64,000 bases of DNA from JAILLW01 sp045640905 (GTDB taxonomy: Bacteria; Bacillota; Clostridia; Lachnospirales; Lachnospiraceae). The stretch is from positions 26,589 to 90,588 of the forward strand of contig JAZUFW010000081.1 of assembly GCA_045640905.1 (NCBI GenBank). Direction: 5' to 3'. The position numbers and the translations under genes were made by a program. How positions within the stretch are numbered: position 1 is the stretch's first letter; each line of letters starts with the position of its first letter. The notes beneath the pieces were generated by a model that made no database searches, was not told the DNA's origin, and saw only the letters and a program-made list of their open reading frames with translations. Below are positions 45,025-54,600 of the stretch, one piece after another.

Positions 45025-46746
45025 ATGACTTACAAAGAACAGTATGAATTTTGGCTTGAGAATCCATATTTTGATGATGCTACAAAGGATGAACTTAAGA
45101 AAATAGCTTCTGATGAAAAAGAAATCGAGGATCGTTTTTATAGAGAACTTGAATTCGGAACCGGCGGATTAAGAGGCGTAATAGGTGCCGGATTAAACAG
45201 AATGAATGTATATACCGTCAGAAAGGCTACGCAGGGACTGGCCAATTACATTTTGAAGCAGAATACTGCTGACAAAGGTGTTGCCATTGCCTACGATTCG
45301 AGAAGAATGAGTCCCGAGTTTGCCGATGTGGCTGCATTGTGCCTCAATGCCAACGGAATCAAAGCGTATGTGTTTGATGCACTTCGTCCTACACCGGAGC
45401 TTAGCTTTGCATTACGTGAGTTGGGATGTACGGCAGGAATAGTTGTTACGGCATCGCATAATCCTCCCGAGTATAACGGATACAAGGTGTACTGGGCAGA
45501 CGGAGCACAGGTTACTCCTCCTTATGATGTTGATATCATTAACGAGGTAAAGGCAATAACGGATATTACCACACCCAAGACCATGTCTCTTGAAGAGGCA
45601 AAAGCAAAGGGCCTTTACATCGTCATCGGCAAAGAAATCGATGACAGATACATGGTTGAACTTAAAAAGCAGATTATTCATCCTGAAGTAATAGAGGAAA
45701 TGGCTGACGATATAAAGATAGTTTATTCGCCCTTCCATGGAACCGGAAACGTTCCCGTCAGAAGAATCCTCAAGGAATTGGGATTTAAGAATGTATTTGT
45801 TGTTCCCGAGCAGGAATTGCCGGATCCCGACTTTACTACTTTGGATTATCCCAATCCCGAAGATCCCAAAGCCTTTACTTTGGCATTGAAACTGGCTAAG
45901 GAAAAGAATGCCGATATTATATTGGCTACCGACCCCGATGCCGACAGACTGGGAATATATGCACTCGATACAAAGACCGGAGAATATATGCCGTTTACCG
46001 GTAACATGTCCGGTATGATTATTGCCGAATATATTTTAAGAGAAAGAACAAAGAACGCATTAATGCCTGAGAATCCCGCTCTTGTTACGACCATAGTAAC
46101 CACCAACATGGCAAAGACCATAGCGGCTGATTACAACCTCAAATATATAGAGGTTTTGACGGGATTTAAGTACATTGGAGAACAGATAAAGATATTCGAG
46201 CAGAAGGGTACTTACAATTATGTGTTCGGTCTCGAAGAATCTTACGGATGCCTGGCCGGAACTCATGCCAGAGATAAGGACGCCGTAGTAGCAGTAATGT
46301 GTCTTTGTGAAGCAGCTGCTTTCTACAAAAAGAACAACATTACCTTGTGGGATCAGATGATCAATTTGTACGAGAAGTACGGATATTTCAAAGAAACACA
46401 GTATACCATTACTTTAAAAGGACTCGACGGAGCTTCAAAGATTCAGGAAATAATGGATACTCTTCGTGCCAATCCGCCTAAGGAGTTCGGACCTTGGAAG
46501 GTAAAGGAATTCAGAGATTACAAGACTGACAAGACAGATAACTATGATACCGGCGCCGAAGGAAAAACAGGACTGCCCACTTCAAACGTATTGTATTTTG
46601 ATTTGACCGATGATGCATGGTGCTGTGCCCGTCCTTCCGGAACAGAACCGAAGATCAAATTCTATATGGGTGTTAAAGGAAATTCTTTGGAAGATTCCGA
46701 AAACAAGGTTTCTATTCTGACAGAGGCAGTTAAATCATTATTGTAA
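45025..46746 (+). CDS. Alpha-phosphohexomutase (phosphoglucomutase/phosphomannomutase)
   Basis: 573 residues with GGAGG 8 nt upstream, the length of the long Firmicutes PgcA-type enzymes. The active serine is S144 in TASHNPPEYNGYK, the metal loop is TDPDADRLG, the sugar loop is GLEESYG, and the phosphate loop is RPSGTEPKIKFY. It interconverts glucose-6-phosphate and glucose-1-phosphate, feeding RfbA. The 121-nt gap upstream holds no clear promoter. A terminator follows. Confidence 0.93.
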   Translation: MTYKEQYEFWLENPYFDDATKDELKKIASDEKEIEDRFYRELEFGTGGLRGVIGAGLNRMNVYTVRKATQGLANYILKQNTADKGVAIAYDSRRMSPEFADVAALCLNANGIKAYVFDALRPTPELSFALRELGCTAGIVVTASHNPPEYNGYKVYWADGAQVTPPYDVDIINEVKAITDITTPKTMSLEEAKAKGLYIVIGKEIDDRYMVELKKQIIHPEVIEEMADDIKIVYSPFHGTGNVPVRRILKELGFKNVFVVPEQELPDPDFTTLDYPNPEDPKAFTLALKLAKEKNADIILATDPDADRLGIYALDTKTGEYMPFTGNMSGMIIAEYILRERTKNALMPENPALVTTIVTTNMAKTIAADYNLKYIEVLTGFKYIGEQIKIFEQKGTYNYVFGLEESYGCLAGTHARDKDAVVAVMCLCEAAAFYKKNNITLWDQMINLYEKYGYFKETQYTITLKGLDGASKIQEIMDTLRANPPKEFGPWKVKEFRDYKTDKTDNYDTGAEGKTGLPTSNVLYFDLTDDAWCCARPSGTEPKIKFYMGVKGNSLEDSENKVSILTEAVKSLL

Positions 46747-46755
46747 AATGAAAGG

Positions 46756-46777
46756 GCGGGTCTTTGGACCCGCTTTT
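46756..46777 (+). terminator. Hairpin after the phosphohexomutase gene
   Basis: GCGGGTC (46756-46762) and GACCCGC (46767-46773) with a 4-nt loop and TTTT. It ends only ~9 nt before the next start codon, so it must be leaky if the next gene is served from upstream. Confidence 0.75.
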
Positions 46778-46782
46778 AATAT

Positions 46783-48132
46783 ATGAGTTTTGTATTATCC
46801 ACTTTGAACTACATAAAGCGAAACGGACCTGTAAAGACGTTTTACGCCATAAAAGAACGATTGGCCGACAATAAAAAGGTTTATCGCTATCAGGGTATCG
46901 ATGAAGAAGAGCGTTTGGAGCAGGTTGCGGGTATTTTGAATCTGAAGACACGCTTCAGTATATTGGTTCCGACCTACGAAACACCGGAGTACTTTTTAAC
47001 GGAATTGGTGGAATCGGTAATCAGCCAGACGTACGGAAGATGGGAACTTGTTATTGCGGATGCATCGTCGACCGACTGTGTTAAAAAAGTGATTGATACA
47101 TACGACGATAAGCGTATTCGATATATCAAATTGAGCGAAAACGGCGGTATTTCGAAAAACTCGAACGAAGGACTGGAGTTTTGCGAGGGAGACTATGTGG
47201 GACTTTTAGACCATGATGACGTCCTTTCGATAGATGCTTTATACAATATGGCTCAAAGCATTGAAAAATCGGAAAAGCAGGGTAAATCTCCGCTTGTTTT
47301 ATACTCCGACGAGGATAAGTTCGAAAGCGAGACAAAGCAATTTTTCGCTCCCAATATAAAGCCGGATTTCAATTTGGATTTATTACTTTCGAATAATTAT
47401 ATTTGCCATTTTCTGGTAATGAAAAAAGAACTGATTTCCAAACTCAAATTCAGATGCGAATTTGATGGAGCTCAGGATTATGATTTGATTTTGCGCGGAG
47501 TGTCCGAACTGATTCGCACTTACGGACGCTCGTTCGAAGAATATATAGTGCATATTCCGAGGGTACTCTATCACTGGCGGAGCCATGATAATTCCACCTC
47601 GAAGAATCCTTCTTCAAAGCAATATGCGTATGATGCGGGTAAACGTGCCATCGAAGACTTTTTGAAGCGCGAAGACATGGATGCTTCGGTTAGTGAATCC
47701 GAACATTTCGGATTTTATAATGTTACTTATGTACCTGACATCTTTTCTCAGCGAAAAGATGTGTGCGGAGTGGGATACAGGGTGACAGACAGACACGGCA
47801 ATGTTTGCGACGGAGCGTATAACGAGAAAAAGGAACTGCTGTTTGAGGGCTTGAACAGACATTATTCCGGAGGATTGATGCACAGAGCCCATTGTGCCAT
47901 GACAGTTCCGTATATCAGCGTTAAGGGAGCTAAGCTGAATTATGAAGCCGCGGTAGTGTATCAGGAACTTTTGAGTGAAGCGGGAGATAATCCGGATTAT
48001 TGTGCTATCAGCTTCAAATTGTGTGATATTATGAGACAGAGAGGGTTTGTTTTTGTCTATGACCCCGGAAAAATCGTAAAGGATAGTAAATGGCTAAAAC
48101 GACAGTTGTCATCCCAAATTACAACGGAATAG
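46783..48132 (+). CDS. GT2 glycosyltransferase
   Basis: 449 residues. After an amphipathic N-terminus (about 1-50) a GT-A domain (about 58-300) has FSILVPTYETPEYF, ADASSTD, LDHDDVL and YSDEDKF, closely similar in layout to domain 1 of the 656-residue enzyme. A C-terminal region (about 310-449) has no catalytic motif I recognise. It starts ~10 nt after a terminator-like hairpin and lacks a Shine-Dalgarno. Its end overlaps the next gene by 43 nt. Probably a cytoplasmic glycosyltransferase of the same polymer pathway. Confidence 0.87.
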   Translation: MSFVLSTLNYIKRNGPVKTFYAIKERLADNKKVYRYQGIDEEERLEQVAGILNLKTRFSILVPTYETPEYFLTELVESVISQTYGRWELVIADASSTDCVKKVIDTYDDKRIRYIKLSENGGISKNSNEGLEFCEGDYVGLLDHDDVLSIDALYNMAQSIEKSEKQGKSPLVLYSDEDKFESETKQFFAPNIKPDFNLDLLLSNNYICHFLVMKKELISKLKFRCEFDGAQDYDLILRGVSELIRTYGRSFEEYIVHIPRVLYHWRSHDNSTSKNPSSKQYAYDAGKRAIEDFLKREDMDASVSESEHFGFYNVTYVPDIFSQRKDVCGVGYRVTDRHGNVCDGAYNEKKELLFEGLNRHYSGGLMHRAHCAMTVPYISVKGAKLNYEAAVVYQELLSEAGDNPDYCAISFKLCDIMRQRGFVFVYDPGKIVKDSKWLKRQLSSQITTE

Positions 48133-49052
48133 GGTATCTGGAAGCCTGCATACGAAGCGTATTAGAATCGACCGTAAAGTGTGACATCCTGGTGGTTGAT
48201 AACGGCTCGAGTGACGGCAGCAGGGAAATGGTGAAAAAGGAATTTCCGGAAGTTACGCTTATTGAGTTTTCGAAAAATACCGGGTTCTGCCATGCGGTAA
48301 ATGCGGGAATAACCGAGTCAAAGACGGAATACGTAATGCTTTTGAACAATGATACTACCATAAGTCCGGATGCCATTGAACTTCTTGAAAAACAGATGGA
48401 CAGCCATAAAAAGATATTTTCTGTCCAGGCTAAAATGGTACAGATGTCCAACCCGGAATTGATAGACAGTGCCGGAGATTTTTATTGCGCCCTCGGCTGG
48501 GCATATTCATACGGAAAAGATAAACCTTCAAAGGATTATTTCGGAGTAAAGAGCATTTTCAGTGCCTGCGGAGGCGCTGCCTTATACAGAAAAAAGGTAT
48601 TCGATGAGATAGGACTCTTTGATGAAAATCATTTTTGCTACCTCGAGGATGTGGATATCGGATATCGCGCCCGTATATTCGGGTATTTGAATTACGTGTG
48701 CCTTGACAGCCTGGTTTACCATGCGGGAAGCGGCGCTTCGGGCTCGCGTTACAATGAATTCAAGGTTACTTATTCTTCAAGAAACAGTGTATACCTCATA
48801 TATAAGAATATTCCGATTATTCAGTTTATATTCAATTTGCCGCTTATTTTAATCGGCTTTGTAATCAAAACGATTTTCTTTTATAATAAAAAATTGGGAA
48901 AAACATATGTCAAAGGCCTTTTCGAAGGTATGAAACTTTCGTTTTCCGAAGAAGGCAGAAAACACAAAGTGAAATATTCGAATTCGCACCTTTCGACATA
49001 TATTGCCATTGAAGTGATGCTGATTTATTATTCATTTAAGAGATTTTTTTAA
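48090..49052 (+). CDS. GT2 glycosyltransferase (rhamnosyltransferase-like)
   Basis: 320 residues, start supported by AAAGGA 6 nt upstream although inside the previous gene. The GT-A motifs are TVVIPNYNG, VDNGSSDGS and NNDTT, with a YLEDVDIGYRAR segment supplying the catalytic base region. A hydrophobic stretch near residues 243-265 and a basic tail suggest membrane association. Similar to WbbL-type rhamnosyltransferases that act early on the undecaprenyl-linked primer. It is followed 12 nt later by the initiating transferase. Confidence 0.88.
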   Translation: MAKTTVVIPNYNGIGYLEACIRSVLESTVKCDILVVDNGSSDGSREMVKKEFPEVTLIEFSKNTGFCHAVNAGITESKTEYVMLLNNDTTISPDAIELLEKQMDSHKKIFSVQAKMVQMSNPELIDSAGDFYCALGWAYSYGKDKPSKDYFGVKSIFSACGGAALYRKKVFDEIGLFDENHFCYLEDVDIGYRARIFGYLNYVCLDSLVYHAGSGASGSRYNEFKVTYSSRNSVYLIYKNIPIIQFIFNLPLILIGFVIKTIFFYNKKLGKTYVKGLFEGMKLSFSEEGRKHKVKYSNSHLSTYIAIEVMLIYYSFKRFF

Positions 49053-49064
49053 TCCGGAGAATAT

Positions 49065-50474
49065 ATGATTAAAGATAATCAGAAATTGTTTAACAGACTC
49101 CACGTTGTTTTGGATGCGGTTATAGTAATTATATCGTATCTTTTATCGTGGTATTTAAAATTTGCCACCGGCCTGTCGACTATGGATGTACATGCCGGTG
49201 CCCTTGATATGCAGACGTATTTTCGCGTTTTGTATTATCTGGTTCCGATGTATGCAATTTTGTACTACATGTTCGGAACATATGCACCGAAGCGTGCTAC
49301 GGGTCTCGGAAAGGAAATATTCGGAATCTTTAAAGCAAATACGGTCGGAATAGTATTGTTCATGATGATTTTGTATTTGTTTGAACAGTATGATATCTCC
49401 AGATTCATGCTTATTTCTTTTTATCTTATCAATACTATTTTGACATCTTTGGTTAGATTCTTTGTTCGTAAGTTTTTGCGTTCTTTCAGAAAGAAGGGAT
49501 ACAACCTTAAATATGTATTGCTGATCGGATATTCTACGGCAGCCGAGGAGTATATTACCAGAATTAATCAGAACCCTCAGTGGGGGTATGTTGTTCGCGG
49601 TATTTTGGATGATACTGTTCCGAGAGGCACTGTTTATAAGGGTGTTAAAGTAGTAGGAAGTATTGATAATATCAAGTACATTCTGCCTGAAAACAAACTG
49701 GACGAGATAGCCATTACTCTGGCGCTGAAGGATTACGAGAAACTCGAAGGAATTGTTGATATTTGTGAAAAGAGCGGTGTTCACACCAAGTTCATTCCGG
49801 ATTATACTTCACTCGTTCCGTCGCATCCCTATACCGAAGATGTAGTGGGACTTCCGGTAATCAATATCAGATATGTTCCGCTTAATAATGTGATTAATCT
49901 GTTCTTAAAGAGGACGGTTGATATTTTGGGCTCCTTAATCGGAATTATTATTTCGTCTCCGATTATGCTGGTGGTAGCCATAATCATTAAGCTTTCATCG
50001 GAAGGCCCTGTCATTTTTAAGCAGGAAAGAATAGGATTGCATAATAAACCCTTTATGATGTTCAAATTCCGCAGTATGCGGATTCAAAAGAGTCAGGATG
50101 AGGAAAAGGGCTGGACGACCAAGGATGATCCCCGTGTAACTCCTATCGGGAAATTTATCAGAAAGACCTCCATCGATGAATTGCCGCAGTTATTTAACAT
50201 TCTGCTGGGTGAAATGTCTTTGGTGGGACCCCGACCGGAAAGACCTCAGTTTGTTGATAAATTTAAAGAAGAGATTCCTCGATACATGGTTAAGCACCAG
50301 GTTCGTCCCGGTTTGACGGGCTGGGCACAGGTAAACGGCTACCGAGGCGATACATCAATTAGAAAAAGAGTCGAATATGATTTGTATTATATAGAGAACT
50401 GGAGTTTTACCTTTGATATAAAGATAATGTTTATGACAGTATTCAAAGGATTTGTTAACAAAAACGCTTACTAA
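49065..50474 (+). CDS. Initiating polyprenyl-phosphate sugar-1-phosphate transferase
   Basis: 469 residues with CGGAG upstream. Four N-terminal helices (about 10-120) precede a CoA-binding-like domain (about 140-250). Another helix (about 283-305) leads to the bacterial sugar transferase domain, with PVIFKQERIG, FKFRSM, KTSIDELPQLFN and LVGPRPERP. It starts the glycan by transferring a sugar-1-phosphate to undecaprenyl phosphate at the inner membrane face. It is the first enzymatic step of the locus although encoded near its end. Confidence 0.93.
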   Translation: MIKDNQKLFNRLHVVLDAVIVIISYLLSWYLKFATGLSTMDVHAGALDMQTYFRVLYYLVPMYAILYYMFGTYAPKRATGLGKEIFGIFKANTVGIVLFMMILYLFEQYDISRFMLISFYLINTILTSLVRFFVRKFLRSFRKKGYNLKYVLLIGYSTAAEEYITRINQNPQWGYVVRGILDDTVPRGTVYKGVKVVGSIDNIKYILPENKLDEIAITLALKDYEKLEGIVDICEKSGVHTKFIPDYTSLVPSHPYTEDVVGLPVINIRYVPLNNVINLFLKRTVDILGSLIGIIISSPIMLVVAIIIKLSSEGPVIFKQERIGLHNKPFMMFKFRSMRIQKSQDEEKGWTTKDDPRVTPIGKFIRKTSIDELPQLFNILLGEMSLVGPRPERPQFVDKFKEEIPRYMVKHQVRPGLTGWAQVNGYRGDTSIRKRVEYDLYYIENWSFTFDIKIMFMTVFKGFVNKNAY

Positions 50475-50487
50475 TATGTACAGACAG

Positions 50488-50526
50488 ACCTTTCGTCGGG
50501 TGCAAACTTGACGAAAGGTTTTTTTT
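50488..50526 (+). terminator. Intrinsic terminator of the glycosyltransferase operon
   Basis: ACCTTTCGTC (50488-50497) pairs with GACGAAAGGT (50510-50519), followed by eight T residues in all. Confidence 0.9.
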
Positions 50527-50538
50527 ATGTAAAAATAC

Positions 50539-50574
50539 TATGTTGTGTATGTTTATAAATTTTGAAACAACATA
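50539..50574. promoter_or_regulatory. Inverted repeat in the LCP gene upstream region
   Basis: TATGTTGT (50539-50546) and ACAACATA (50567-50574) form an 8-bp inverted repeat around an AT-rich 20-bp centre with TATAAA at 50554-50559. It could be an operator spanning the promoter, but no convincing -35 is visible. Confidence 0.3.
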
Positions 50575-50592
50575 TAGTGTGAGGTAACGAAT

Positions 50593-51840
50593 ATGAGTAA
50601 TGAAGATAGACGTGCAAATGGGTATCCCGCGGGCAGACCGCAGCCACACCCCAATGCACAGAGACCACAGCAAAGACCGCCGCAGAGACCGCCTCAGAGA
50701 GGTAATGCCCCTCAGCGTCCCATGAATCCCAATCAAGGATATGGCCGTCCCAATCCGAACGGACGTCCGCCCAAGAAAAAGGGAGGAGCAGGAAAGGTTA
50801 TATTGATAGTATTTGAGGTTTTGGTTTTGCTGGCGTTGGGAGTAGCGCTTTACTTTGTTTTAAATACAACCAAATCCGGAAAAATGAACTTGCCCGAGGA
50901 AGATATTATTATCAATGCGGAAGTAAAGGAAAAGATGGAAACTGTTTCCAAATCTTCCGAAGGAGATGAAGAAAGTTCCCTTTCGGGATACAGAAACATA
51001 GCTTTGTTCGGAGTTGACTCCACGGAAGGAGCATTAACGAAGAATACCAGATCCGATACTATCATGATAGCATCAATCAACCTTGATACCGGTGATTGTA
51101 AATTGGTTTCGGTATATCGTGATACATTCCTTAACCTGAGTAATGATTCATACAATAAGTGTAATGCAGCTTATGCAAAGGGCGGACCGATGCAGGCCAT
51201 TAATATGCTTAATATGAATTTGGATTTGAATATAACAGACTTCGTTACGGTAGGATTCTCAGGACTGGCAGATACTATCGATGCGCTGGGCGGTGTGTAT
51301 ATCGATGTTGATGAAGCAGAGATTTCCCACCTTAACAACTACAATCTGTGTATGTCCGAGGATTTGAAGAGACCGTATGTACCGGTTGAAAATACGGGAT
51401 ATCAGTTGCTTACCGGTTTGCAGGCAACAGCATATTGCCGTATCAGATATACAAAGGGTGATGACTTTAAGCGTGCCGAACGTCAGCGAGAAGTTATTAT
51501 GGCTATAGCGGATGTGGCCAAGAAGAATCCTACCAAGTTGGGAGCCATCGCCGAATCCGTATTCGATGAAGTTTATACTTCCCTTGATCTGTCTGAAATA
51601 GTTGAATTGCTCGGAAAGGTAGATAAGTACGAAATAGTTGATCAGGCCGGTTTCCCCGAAGAAAGCATGAGAGCTACGGGAACAATCGGAAAGAAGGGAG
51701 CCTGTGTAATACCCGTTAATTTGTACGATAACGTTATCTGGCTTCACAAATTCCTGTTTGACGATGATGCATATGAGCCTTCATCTGCCGTTAAGTCATA
51801 TTCCGAAGCGATATTTAATGAATGTTCACCATACTTCTAA
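50593..51840 (+). CDS. LytR-CpsA-Psr (LCP) family glycopolymer transferase
   Basis: 415 residues with GAGG upstream. A Pro/Arg/Asn-rich cytoplasmic tail (about 1-60) precedes one transmembrane helix (about 64-90). The exported LCP domain (about 130-400) has SDTIMIASI, VSVYRDT, the conserved RIRYTKGDDFKRAERQREV and GGVYIDVD. LCP enzymes move undecaprenyl-pyrophosphate-linked polymers onto peptidoglycan MurNAc. Here it is the natural last step for the exported glycan. It is flanked by terminators, so it is a separate unit. Confidence 0.93.
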   Translation: MSNEDRRANGYPAGRPQPHPNAQRPQQRPPQRPPQRGNAPQRPMNPNQGYGRPNPNGRPPKKKGGAGKVILIVFEVLVLLALGVALYFVLNTTKSGKMNLPEEDIIINAEVKEKMETVSKSSEGDEESSLSGYRNIALFGVDSTEGALTKNTRSDTIMIASINLDTGDCKLVSVYRDTFLNLSNDSYNKCNAAYAKGGPMQAINMLNMNLDLNITDFVTVGFSGLADTIDALGGVYIDVDEAEISHLNNYNLCMSEDLKRPYVPVENTGYQLLTGLQATAYCRIRYTKGDDFKRAERQREVIMAIADVAKKNPTKLGAIAESVFDEVYTSLDLSEIVELLGKVDKYEIVDQAGFPEESMRATGTIGKKGACVIPVNLYDNVIWLHKFLFDDDAYEPSSAVKSYSEAIFNECSPYF

Positions 51841-51846
51841 AACATG

Positions 51847-51871
51847 AAAGGGCCTGATTTGGGCCCTTTTT
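51847..51871 (+). terminator. Intrinsic terminator after the LCP gene
   Basis: AAAGGGCC (51847-51854) and GGCCCTTT (51862-51869) with a 7-nt loop and a T run. Confidence 0.88.
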
Positions 51872-51925
51872 ATTTTAAGTGCGCGTGGCGCAGACGTTTC
51901 ACTCTCGAAACGAAAACAGAGGATT

Positions 51926-52855
51926 ATGAAAGCAAATGTTGATGTAATTGTACCTGTGTACAAACCAAATGAATATCTGTTGTCACTGCTTTACTATCTG
52001 GACAGACAGACGGTTAAGCCGCAAAAAGTTATTTTGATAAATACGGTTAAAGAGTATTTTGACGAATTTTTGGGCCCATTTGATATTTTGTCGAAATATC
52101 CGTTCATCGAACTACATCATATTACGAAGGAAGAGTTTGATCACGGAAAGACGCGTAATCTCGGAGTGTCGTATTCCAATACGGATTTTTTCCTGCTGAT
52201 GACGTGTGATGCAGTTCCGAAGGATGAGTTTTTAATCGAAAAACTGCTTGATAATTTCGATAATCCCCAAATAGGAACGGCCTATGCAAGACAGATTCCG
52301 CATAAGCGCTGTAATATGATTGAAAAATATGCGAGAGCCTATAATTATCCCGACACCAAGGTCATTAAGGGCAAAGACGATATCGAAAGCATGGGAATTA
52401 AGGCTTTTTATGCTTCAAATGTTTGTTGTATGTACAGACGAAGTGTTTTTGATGAACTGGGCGGGTTTATTAATCATACCATTTTCAACGAAGACATGAT
52501 TTATGAAAGAAAAATGATTGATGCCGGGTATTTGATAGCCTATGAACCGAAGGCAGTGGTAATGCACTCGCATAACTATACGGGAATCCAGTATTTGAAA
52601 CGTAATTTTGACTTGGGAGTATCTCAATGTGACAATCCTGATGTTTTCGGAGATGTAAAATCCGAAAGTGAAGGAATCAGGATGGTTAAGTCCGAAGCCA
52701 AATATTTATGCAAAAAGCTGATGCCCCATCTGGTTATTAAGCTCGTATATCACAGCGGATGCAAGTATATAGGATACTTCCTGGGCAAACGCTATAAAAA
52801 ACTACCCCTTAAGTTGGTACGGAAACTGTCCATGACACCGTCATATTTTAAATAA
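51926..52855 (+). CDS. GT2 glycosyltransferase
   Basis: 309 residues with AGAGG 5 nt before the start. The GT-A core has VDVIVPVYKPNEY at the N-terminus, DHGKTRNLG, MTCDAVP where the metal motif sits, and FNEDMIYERKM. This is the rhamnosyltransferase-like arrangement. The C-terminal ~80 residues are basic and may lie against the membrane. It is separated from the main locus by the LCP gene and two terminators, so it may add a side branch. No promoter is evident; a short inverted repeat, CGTTTC/GAAACG, lies at 51895-51912. Confidence 0.87.
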   Translation: MKANVDVIVPVYKPNEYLLSLLYYLDRQTVKPQKVILINTVKEYFDEFLGPFDILSKYPFIELHHITKEEFDHGKTRNLGVSYSNTDFFLLMTCDAVPKDEFLIEKLLDNFDNPQIGTAYARQIPHKRCNMIEKYARAYNYPDTKVIKGKDDIESMGIKAFYASNVCCMYRRSVFDELGGFINHTIFNEDMIYERKMIDAGYLIAYEPKAVVMHSHNYTGIQYLKRNFDLGVSQCDNPDVFGDVKSESEGIRMVKSEAKYLCKKLMPHLVIKLVYHSGCKYIGYFLGKRYKKLPLKLVRKLSMTPSYFK

Positions 52856-52940
52856 CACAAATTGAACATGGTTTTTTCACAAAATGGACACAAACTGATT
52901 TTATACTCCTACTTATCAAGTGCTTTAAGGAGGAAAAGTT

Positions 52941-54431
52941 ATGGAAAATTATACTAATGAATATAATCAGGGAAATGCCGCATCGACCAATGCCAATCCC
53001 GGGAATGTCAATCCTGTGAATACCACTCCGTATGGCAATGTATACGGAAATGTTCCCAACAGGGATATTAATCCTCAATATCCGGTAAACAATAAGAAAA
53101 GTTCCGGAACGGGAAAGAAAATACTGGTAGGAATGGTTGTGGGACTTTGCGTAGGTGTTTTTGCCGGACTGGGATTTTTGACAGTTACCTGGGGAAGCAA
53201 CTTTATAAAAAATAAGGTTGATTTTTCTTTTAATCCCAAGCGCATCATAGAAAATGTCATACCCGGAGGAAATGCAGCTCCTGATTTTGCTCCCGGTGAG
53301 GGAGTTCCGGATATGCCTCCTTCGGACAGCAACGCTTCGTCCGAAAATGCCGAAGCATCCGACAATCAGATTACTGCTGCGGATATTCCTCAAACGGAAA
53401 TTCAGAGCGGTTCGGTAGCAAATGATGTTACGGAAGTAGTCAAAGCCGTAATGCCTTCGGTAGTTGCGGTAAATAATAAATATGTGACAAGAATGTCATA
53501 TTTTGGCCAGACCTATTCGCAGGAAGTTGAGGCTGCAGGCTCAGGAATCATAGTGGGAAGTAATGACAATGAATTGTTGATTGCTACCAATTATCACGTA
53601 GTGGAAAGTGCCGAAGAATTGACCGTTACCTTTATGGACGATACTCAGGCACCCGGACAGATTAAGGGAACCGATGCCGACAGAGATTTGGCAGTTATAT
53701 CGGTCCTTATATCTGATATAGATGCAAATACAAAGGATGAAATCGCAATAGCCGTTATGGGTGATTCCGATGCTCTGACTGTCGGTGAAAGCGTTATTGC
53801 CATAGGTAATTCCCTGGGATACGGACAATCAGTTACTACCGGTGTTGTAAGTGCTCTTAACAGAACGCTGGAAGGAGCAGTGGACCCGGAAACAGGTATG
53901 CCGCAGGATGAAGGATATGAATACATTCAAACCGATGCTGCCATTAACCATGGTAATTCCGGCGGCGCATTGCTTAACATGCGTGGCGAAGTAATAGGAA
54001 TTAATTCGATTAAAATAGTTGTTAGCTCCGTTGAAGGTATGGGATATGCCATTCCGATTTCAGATGCCAAACCTATTATTGAAGAGCTGATGTCAAAAGA
54101 AACCAGACTCAAGGTTTCCGAATCAAAACAGGGATATTTGGGAATAACCGGTGTCAGTGTGGAAAAGGAATATTCCGAAGTATACGGAATGCCGATGGGT
54201 GTTTACATTTCATCCGTTTCTCCGAATGAAGGAGCCGACAAGGCAGGACTTGTAAAGGGAGATATCATCGTAGCTATAAATGATGAGGATGTTGAATCCA
54301 TGGAGGAATTGAAGAAGGAGCTTGCGTACTACGAAGTGGGTACCACGGTTCAGATCACCATCATGCAGGGCTCACCTACAGGATATAAACCCAAGGTTGT
54401 AAATGTTACCCTGGGAGCTAAAACGGAATAA
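52941..54431 (+). CDS. HtrA/DegP-type serine protease with PDZ domain
   Basis: 496 residues, strong AAGGAGG. An Asn/Pro-rich cytoplasmic tail (1-~50) and one transmembrane helix (about 58-80) anchor it. An acidic linker follows. The trypsin-like domain has His219 (ATNYHVVE), Asp249 (DRDLAV) and Ser340 in NHGNSGGAL. A PDZ domain (about 395-495) has GVYISSVSPNEGADKAGL. It degrades or refolds damaged exported proteins at the membrane outer face. The preceding gap has no convincing promoter, though TATACT lies at 52902-52907. Confidence 0.95.
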   Translation: MENYTNEYNQGNAASTNANPGNVNPVNTTPYGNVYGNVPNRDINPQYPVNNKKSSGTGKKILVGMVVGLCVGVFAGLGFLTVTWGSNFIKNKVDFSFNPKRIIENVIPGGNAAPDFAPGEGVPDMPPSDSNASSENAEASDNQITAADIPQTEIQSGSVANDVTEVVKAVMPSVVAVNNKYVTRMSYFGQTYSQEVEAAGSGIIVGSNDNELLIATNYHVVESAEELTVTFMDDTQAPGQIKGTDADRDLAVISVLISDIDANTKDEIAIAVMGDSDALTVGESVIAIGNSLGYGQSVTTGVVSALNRTLEGAVDPETGMPQDEGYEYIQTDAAINHGNSGGALLNMRGEVIGINSIKIVVSSVEGMGYAIPISDAKPIIEELMSKETRLKVSESKQGYLGITGVSVEKEYSEVYGMPMGVYISSVSPNEGADKAGLVKGDIIVAINDEDVESMEELKKELAYYEVGTTVQITIMQGSPTGYKPKVVNVTLGAKTE

Positions 54432-54436
54432 ATTCG

Positions 54437-54474
54437 AGCGGGCAGGAAGCGTGCGGCTTTCTGCCCGCTTTTTC
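54437..54474 (+). terminator. Intrinsic terminator of the HtrA gene
   Basis: AGCGGGCAG (54437-54445) pairs with CTGCCCGCT (54461-54469) and the stem extends inward by five more pairs (one G-T). A T run follows. Confidence 0.9.
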
Positions 54475-54482
54475 ATGTTATG

Positions 54483-54535
54483 ACAATGAGCCGAGTGCGC
54501 GTCATGCTTGCATGAATGCGCATTCGGCGATTGTT
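54483..54535. repeat. Long imperfect hairpin of unknown role
   Basis: Nested pairings: ACAAT/ATTGT outside, CCGAGTGCGC/GCGCATTCGG in the middle (one G-T), CATG/CATG at the tip around CTTG. No T run follows on either strand. The gap to flgM otherwise holds a second hairpin and the sigma-28 promoter. Confidence 0.45.
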
Positions 54536-54539
54536 AATC

Positions 54540-54567
54540 AATCGAGTAGGATTTTACCTACTCGATT
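54540..54567. other. Perfect 11-bp inverted repeat upstream of flgM
   Basis: AATCGAGTAGG and CCTACTCGATT around a 6-nt loop, with no T run on either side. It could be an operator or a processing hairpin about 35 bp upstream of the sigma-28 -35 element. Confidence 0.45.
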
Positions 54568-54600
54568 AGCATAAAAAATACTTTTTTCCCTTTTTGGTAT

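Noticed and set aside
49155..49784. 209-codon minus-strand open frame inside the phosphoglycosyltransferase gene
   Set aside because: Opposite a clear gene with strong motifs; no start signal and no recognisable protein features.
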